From the NCBI GenBank assembly GCA_965231765.1, contig OZ246887.1:496001-560000 (forward strand): a stretch of DNA of 64,000 nt, in the 5' to 3' direction. The DNA comes from JAAXHF01 sp963665955. Its GTDB lineage: Bacteria; Desulfobacterota; Binatia; Bin18. The notes under the pieces are model-generated. The model worked only from the letters and a program-made list of their open reading frames with translations. It was not told the DNA's origin and did not search any database. Both the position numbers and the translations under genes were made by a program. Below are positions 59,996 through 64,000 of the stretch, one piece after another (position 1 is the first letter of the stretch; each line of letters begins with the position of its first letter).

Positions 59996-61153
59996 ATGTC
60001 AACACACAGTCCATTCCCGTATACCGGTGCAATCGATGCCGACGGCCACATCCTTGAGCCACCTGATATGTGGGAGAAGTATATTGACCCTCAGTATCGA
60101 GACAGAGCGATTCGCTTCCGGGTGAATGACAAGGGGTTAGAATACCTGGAGATCGACGGCCGGCCTTTCAAATATATGCCTCCCGGTGTCGTCTCGGCGT
60201 TTGGTGCAATGGGCAAAAAGCCCCCAGACCGTGCCAATCCAGACCCGCGTATGACCTACGTGAGCGAAGCTCCGTTTGGTTCGATGGACGCCCAAGAACG
60301 CGTCCAACGCTTGGACCAAGAAGGGCTGGAGAAAGCCATCCTCTACCCTAGCCTTGGCCTGATATGGGAAACTGAGGAAGTCGGTGACATCGCATACGAG
60401 GCTGCGCTGACCGTTGCGTATAATCGCTGGATTACAGAATTTTGTTCCGGCACCAATGGGCGCTTGGTTCCAATCGCGCATATTCTGATGGGTGATCCAC
60501 ACAAAGCCGCCAAGGAACTCGAGCGTTCAGTCAAAGCTGGGGCGAAGGGCGCATTTGTTGCGCCGTTCACTCCGACCAATAAATCACACGCCCATCCGGA
60601 TTATGATCCGTTCTGGGCCAAAGCGCAGGAGTTAGATGTCCCAATTGGTATTCATCCGACGAACGAACCCCCGTCGAAACGGGTCCACCAACGTTTCAAG
60701 GACATGCAGAAGTGGGCCATGTGGCACTTCAATGTGCACGGCGGCCAAGGTCCGCTGCAGGCGTTTACGGCCCTCTTTCAATACGGCCTGTTTGATCGCT
60801 TCCCTACAGTTAAGGTGATTGTTCTGGAATCCGGTGCAGGCTGGGCAGGTTATTTGCTGAATCGCATGGACGCGGTATATGACAGTCCGCTCGGTGAAAC
60901 CGTTCCACTCAAGGAAAAGCCGAGTTACTACTTTCAGCGCCAGTGCTGGATTTCCGGTGATCCGGACGAAAAAGCGTTTGGCAATGTCGTTGAGTTTGTC
61001 GGCGCGGATAAATTCTTCTGGGCTTCAGATTTCCCGCATCCAGACCACCCAGATAATTATATGGAAGAGTTGAGTGAGCTGGTCGCCCCGATGTCAGAAT
61101 CGACCCGGCAGAAGATCTTGGGCGAAAACGTCACGCGGGTGTATGGGCTGTAA
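59996..61153 (+). CDS. Amidohydrolase_2 family protein
   Basis: A 385-residue protein from ATG 59996 (GAGAGGAG upstream). The metal site starts in IDADGHILEPPDMWEKYID (DxHxxE-like, with Asp, His and Glu). Later blocks: PIGIHPTNEPPSKR with a metal His, VLESGAGWAGYLLNRMDAVYD, and FFWASDFPHPDHPDNY with the Asp. It belongs to the decarboxylase-like subgroup and is a paralogue of the genes at 29876 and 63289. Followed after 92 bases by the zinc alcohol dehydrogenase in the same direction; a palindromic repeat lies between them. Confidence 0.9.
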   Translation: MSTHSPFPYTGAIDADGHILEPPDMWEKYIDPQYRDRAIRFRVNDKGLEYLEIDGRPFKYMPPGVVSAFGAMGKKPPDRANPDPRMTYVSEAPFGSMDAQERVQRLDQEGLEKAILYPSLGLIWETEEVGDIAYEAALTVAYNRWITEFCSGTNGRLVPIAHILMGDPHKAAKELERSVKAGAKGAFVAPFTPTNKSHAHPDYDPFWAKAQELDVPIGIHPTNEPPSKRVHQRFKDMQKWAMWHFNVHGGQGPLQAFTALFQYGLFDRFPTVKVIVLESGAGWAGYLLNRMDAVYDSPLGETVPLKEKPSYYFQRQCWISGDPDEKAFGNVVEFVGADKFFWASDFPHPDHPDNYMEELSELVAPMSESTRQKILGENVTRVYGL

Positions 61154-61196
61154 CTCGAAATTGACCAAGACTGTTCGTCTCAACTCGCAGCTTCCG

Positions 61197-61218
61197 CTTC
61201 CCTCGCCCTGGAGGGAGA
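61197..61218. repeat. CCCTCGCCCTGGAGGGAGA-type palindromic repeat (copy C)
   Basis: The 19-base core at 61200-61218 is identical to the copy at 44619-44637. It lies between two plus-strand genes and could attenuate readthrough into the alcohol dehydrogenase. Confidence 0.7.
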
Positions 61219-61245
61219 AAAAGGAACAGGTCCAAAGGAAAAACT

Positions 61246-62337
61246 ATGCAAATCAAAGCCGCCCTATTTCGTGAAGCACACAAACCGCTGAGTATCGAGA
61301 CTGTAGAAATCGACGCCCCTGGTCCGCATGAAGTTTTAATCCAGACCGTCGCCAGTGGCGTGTGCCACAGCGACCTCCATGCCTTACACGGCAACCTACC
61401 GGTGCGTTTACCTGCCGTGCTCGGCCATGAACCAGCCGGTATTATCGAGGCCATTGGCAGTGAAGTCAGAGCCGTGCAAGCAGGTGATCATGTGGTGGCG
61501 TGTACGTCAATGTATTGCGGAACGTGTACGCAGTGTTTGTCAGGCTATCTGCATCTGTGTAGCAACCGCTCAGCGTGCCTGCGGCCAAAGGGCTCACAGC
61601 CACGCCTCACACAAAAAGGCGACCCAGTTGCCCAGTTTGCGGATCTGGCATCTTTTGCCGAGAAAATGCTGTTACACGAACGCTCAGTGGTGAAAGTCGC
61701 GGATGATATTCCGCTGGATCGTGCGGCTTTGCTGGGCTGTGCCGTTACCACAGGTACCGGGGCAGCCTTAAACACTGCGCACGTTACGCCAGGCTCTTCG
61801 GTAGCAGTCTTTGGTGCAGGAGGAGTTGGTATTTCAGTGATCCAGGGCGCACGGATTGCGGGCGCCCGCCAGATCATTGCTATCGATTTGCTTGACCAGA
61901 AACTAGAGACAGCCAAACATTTTGGGGCGACGGATACAATTAATGGCTCTAGCGGCGATCCGGTCAGAGAGATCAAACGGCTCAGCAGTGGTGGCGTGGA
62001 TTTTTCCTTTGACGCGGTTGGCAACAAGCTGCTCGCTGAGCAGTGTTTATACTGTCTAGCACCACGCGGACTGGCAACCATAGTTGGGGCGATTCCCCCG
62101 GGTCAAAAGCTTGAACTCACAGCTGGTCACTTTTTTGTGGAAAAGCGTATTCAGGGCTGCTACATGGGCTCCAATCGTTTTCAACTCGATACCCCGAAAT
62201 ACATCGAGTTCTATCGCCAAGGGCGTTTGAACCTCGACGATATGATTAGTCGCCGAGCGCGTTTAGAGGACGTCAACGACGCCTTTCGCGCTATGGAAGC
62301 CGGAGAAGTGACGCGGACGGTGTTGATGTTTGACTAG
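61246..62337 (+). CDS. Zinc-dependent alcohol dehydrogenase
   Basis: A 363-residue medium-chain dehydrogenase. Catalytic zinc ligands Cys40 (GVCHSD) and His61/Glu62 (GHEPAG); structural zinc ligands Cys91, Cys94, Cys97 and Cys105 (CGTCTQCLSGYLHLC). The Rossmann motif is VAVFGAGGVGISVI. GCYMGSNRFQLD and the C-terminal LEDVNDAFRAMEAGE match the class-III-like NDMA/NAD alcohol dehydrogenases. AAAGGA precedes the ATG. It could oxidise alcohols from the monooxygenases; substrate not deducible. Confidence 0.93.
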   Translation: MQIKAALFREAHKPLSIETVEIDAPGPHEVLIQTVASGVCHSDLHALHGNLPVRLPAVLGHEPAGIIEAIGSEVRAVQAGDHVVACTSMYCGTCTQCLSGYLHLCSNRSACLRPKGSQPRLTQKGDPVAQFADLASFAEKMLLHERSVVKVADDIPLDRAALLGCAVTTGTGAALNTAHVTPGSSVAVFGAGGVGISVIQGARIAGARQIIAIDLLDQKLETAKHFGATDTINGSSGDPVREIKRLSSGGVDFSFDAVGNKLLAEQCLYCLAPRGLATIVGAIPPGQKLELTAGHFFVEKRIQGCYMGSNRFQLDTPKYIEFYRQGRLNLDDMISRRARLEDVNDAFRAMEAGEVTRTVLMFD

Positions 62338-62370
62338 TCGTAGCGGGAAAAACACACAGTCCAGCCTTGT

Positions 62371-62395
62371 GGCGCGGGCTTCCAGCCCGTGACCT
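62371..62395. repeat. Short inverted repeat
   Basis: GCGCGGGCTTCCAGCCCGTG has six-base arms CGGGCT (62375-62380) and AGCCCG (62384-62389) around TCC, downstream of the alcohol dehydrogenase. It resembles a dispersed hairpin element rather than a T-tailed terminator. Confidence 0.5.
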
Positions 62396-62491
62396 CTCAA
62401 AGGCAAGATGCCCAGCCAAAGCCCTTTTAGAAAAATTGTCAAAGAATTACCAGAGAAGACGGTCGAGCTATTCAATCAATCCCTCAACTTG

Positions 62492-63253
62492 CTAAGCAAA
62501 CTCTACCAGTACTTCCCCAATATCAGAAAAATTCGCCCGGTACGTTCCCGGCTGCGTAATCGCATAGTGACAAAATGAGCCGGTAATGACTGGTTGTCCA
62601 GGTTCTAAACCTCGACCATATTTGTGCAGCAGCCGACACAAACGTGACAGTGACAGATACGGGTCATCCATGGTTTCGCCGGGCGTCTTGGTTTCAACCA
62701 CCTGCCCGTCGCAGGAAAACTCGACTGTGGTGTGAATCAGTCCGTCGCGGACTGACGCTTCGGGTCCGACGACGATCCCCCAGTTCGCCAGGCCATCGGC
62801 TAAGAGTGGTGCTGAGCCTTTGTCAGGGCCGACCCGAACCTCATTAATCTCAAACGCTGGGGCAACCGCTCGGACTGCGGCTTTGGCTGCGGCAGCACCA
62901 ACATTATCTCCGGACAGCGCGGAGCCCATAATCAGACACAGTTCAGGTTCGATACGACAGTTGAGGATATGCGCGCGTTGGACGGCTGCTCCAGAATCTA
63001 AAATGCGGCTGCGCAAGACATACCCAAACGGCCGAAAGCCTTCGCCCATACGGTCGCGAGCTTTTCCAGATGTGAGTCCGACCTTCCAGCCACCAAGTGG
63101 CTCACCTGCGGCAGTAAAACGATCGAGGACCGCCAATTGCATTTCCAGCGCATCTTCTAATCCGAATTGGACACTATCGATCCCGGACGGTTCGGCACTA
63201 TTCCGTCGTCCAGTGTATAAAACGTCGATAAGTGCGGCCTGCTCTTCAGTCAT
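62492..63253 (-). CDS. 2-keto-4-pentenoate-hydratase-like protein
   Basis: A 253-residue protein of the fumarylacetoacetate-hydrolase superfamily, hydratase/decarboxylase branch (MhpD/DmpE/DmpH-like). Visible: EPLGGWKVGLTSGKARDRMG (about 52-71), ILNCRIEPELCLIMG, where the E-x-E metal ligands lie, VAPAFEINEVRVGPDKGSAPLLADGLANWGIVVG, and GQPVITGSFCHYAITQPGTYRANF. These act in the meta-cleavage pathway on 2-oxopent-4-enoate or 4-oxalocrotonate. AAGGAG precedes the ATG. The partial amidohydrolase at 63289 lies 35 bases upstream in the same direction, as often seen in meta-pathway-like operons. Confidence 0.9.
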   Translation of the reverse strand: MTEEQAALIDVLYTGRRNSAEPSGIDSVQFGLEDALEMQLAVLDRFTAAGEPLGGWKVGLTSGKARDRMGEGFRPFGYVLRSRILDSGAAVQRAHILNCRIEPELCLIMGSALSGDNVGAAAAKAAVRAVAPAFEINEVRVGPDKGSAPLLADGLANWGIVVGPEASVRDGLIHTTVEFSCDGQVVETKTPGETMDDPYLSLSRLCRLLHKYGRGLEPGQPVITGSFCHYAITQPGTYRANFSDIGEVLVEFA

Positions 63254-63288
63254 GGGAACTCCTTCTCTGCAAAGTATGAGTGTAAAAG

Positions 63289-64000
63289 CTAAGAGAGCGA
63301 TGAGATCTGATAGAAGCGCATCGCATTCTCACCTAAGACTTTACGCTGATCTGCCTCGGGAAGTGGTGCGAGACGCTCTTTCATTTCCTTGACCACGCCA
63401 AACGAGGCATCGACATGCGGGTAGTCCGATGCCCAGAGAAAATAGTCGGCACCCATGTGCTGGACAATTTGTGCGGTCATGCTCTCGTCAGGATCGGCCG
63501 AGACTAAACACTGGCGGTAAAAATACTCGCTGGGTTTGAGCGTGTTGGGAGACATGAACTGGGTGACTTCACTTTTGTAATCCATGCGGTCGAGCCAGGC
63601 TCCTATCCAGCTTGCTCCAGCTTCAAGGACCGCGCATTTCAAGCGCGGGTATTTTTCGAACATGCCAAGGGTCAGCATCGAGGTGAAAGCAGTCATAACG
63701 TCAATGCCAAGAAACGAGTGCCCAAACAGTCCCAGTGGCCCTGGCCTGCCATCTAAACGGCGCGTCCACTCGTGAAACGTTTGCTCCTCACGTACCACCA
63801 CATGGAAGGCAATTGGCATCTGAAGGTCCTGAACTGTTTCCCAAAAACGCTCGAAAGACGGATCGTCCAGGCGTTTATCCCGACGGGCAGCAAGATCTGG
63901 GGAGAGATACACACCGATGCAGCCCTCTTTGCGCGCTCGGAGGGTTTCTTCGATTGCTCCCTCAGGGTCGAGTAGCGAGATATGCGCAATAGGGTACAGG
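63289..64000 (-). CDS. Amidohydrolase_2 family protein (partial, N-terminus off the window)
   Basis: The frame is open to the window end and enters as LYPIAHISLLDPEGAIEETL, so the first 100 or more residues are missing. About 236 residues are present. IAFHVVVREEQTFHEWTRRL has a metal-ligand His, AVLEAGASWIGAWLDRMDYK and DYFLWASDYPHVDASFG contain the conserved Glu and Asp. It ends KVLGENAMRFYQISSLS. The decarboxylase-like type is the same as at 29876 and 59996. It lies upstream of the hydratase gene and is probably cotranscribed with it, suggesting a ring-cleavage branch. Confidence 0.9.
   Translation of the reverse strand, partial: LYPIAHISLLDPEGAIEETLRARKEGCIGVYLSPDLAARRDKRLDDPSFERFWETVQDLQMPIAFHVVVREEQTFHEWTRRLDGRPGPLGLFGHSFLGIDVMTAFTSMLTLGMFEKYPRLKCAVLEAGASWIGAWLDRMDYKSEVTQFMSPNTLKPSEYFYRQCLVSADPDESMTAQIVQHMGADYFLWASDYPHVDASFGVVKEMKERLAPLPEADQRKVLGENAMRFYQISSLS

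Noticed and set aside
1..64000. Search for tRNA, rRNA or riboswitch
   Set aside because: No T-loop GTTCRANNC with matching arms, no rRNA-like blocks and no known riboswitch core was seen by eye. A tRNAscan-SE and Infernal run would settle this.

Overview
The window is a 64 kb piece of a free-living bacterial chromosome of moderate GC (by eye in the mid-50s percent). It holds no rRNA or tRNA gene, no CRISPR array and no recognisable transposase. Gene content is strongly catabolic: six luciferase-like (LLM) flavin oxidoreductases, three acyl-CoA-dehydrogenase-fold flavoproteins, three amidohydrolase_2 proteins, a phosphotriesterase-family hydrolase, a Rieske oxygenase, a 2-oxoglutarate oxygenase, a block of glutathione-S-transferase-like proteins, two DUF1329 proteins and a complete copper membrane monooxygenase operon (pmo/amo type, order C-A-B). 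As an inference only, this mix suits uncultured lineages such as Tectomicrobia/Entotheonellia or Binatota. No phylogenetic marker is present to decide.

Layout. 1-5.2 kb: the end of a YyaL/DUF255 thioredoxin-fold protein, an acetyl-CoA hydrolase/transferase, a previously hidden SelW-type selenoprotein whose in-frame TGA is followed by a SECIS-like hairpin (3465-3701), a bicupin and a DUF3617 protein. 5.2-11.7 kb: three LLM oxidoreductases around a divergent promoter, a triple-DUF3011 secreted protein, an enoyl-CoA hydratase/aldo-keto reductase operon and an ABM monooxygenase. 11.7-17.0 kb: an exported AMIN-DUF1329 fusion transcribed away from pmoCAB, whose metal ligands are all conserved in PmoC and PmoB. 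17-23.7 kb: radical SAM, TauE/SafE and SpmA-SpmB proteins, an alpha/beta hydrolase and an amidase. 23.9-25.9 kb: an AT-rich accessory island with a two-gene restriction-modification system and a decayed AbrB/VapC toxin-antitoxin locus.

25.9-37.7 kb: dienelactone hydrolase, MBL-fold lipoprotein, O6-alkylguanine methyltransferase, then a catabolic block (amidohydrolase, acyl-CoA dehydrogenases, phosphotriesterase-like protein, Rieske oxygenase with a small overlapping partner, LLM enzyme). 37.7-40.5 kb: a rearranged spot where the 3' end of pheA is present twice around a small foreign-looking gene, followed by a DUF4258/YgiT-type toxin-antitoxin pair. 40.6-47.7 kb: a long LLM enzyme, a PPOX-family protein, a tandem EthD protein and five GST-like genes forming two paralogous pairs plus one truncated copy. 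47.7-64 kb: isochorismatase-like hydrolase, second DUF1329 protein, 2OG oxygenase, seven-repeat FG-GAP protein, GNAT, LLM, ACAD-like flavoprotein, SnoaL, esterase, exported nitroreductase, GlcG/HbpS, VOC, amidohydrolases, zinc alcohol dehydrogenase and a 2-keto-4-pentenoate-hydratase-like enzyme.

How it fits together (inference): PmoCAB could hydroxylate a small hydrocarbon or similar molecule, with DUF1329 envelope proteins handling hydrophobic substrates. Alcohol dehydrogenase, CoA-dependent enzymes, Rieske and LLM oxygenases, hydratases and amidohydrolases would carry oxidised products towards central metabolism. Most genes stand alone or in pairs, each with its own good Shine-Dalgarno site, and are separated by small palindromic terminator-like repeats.
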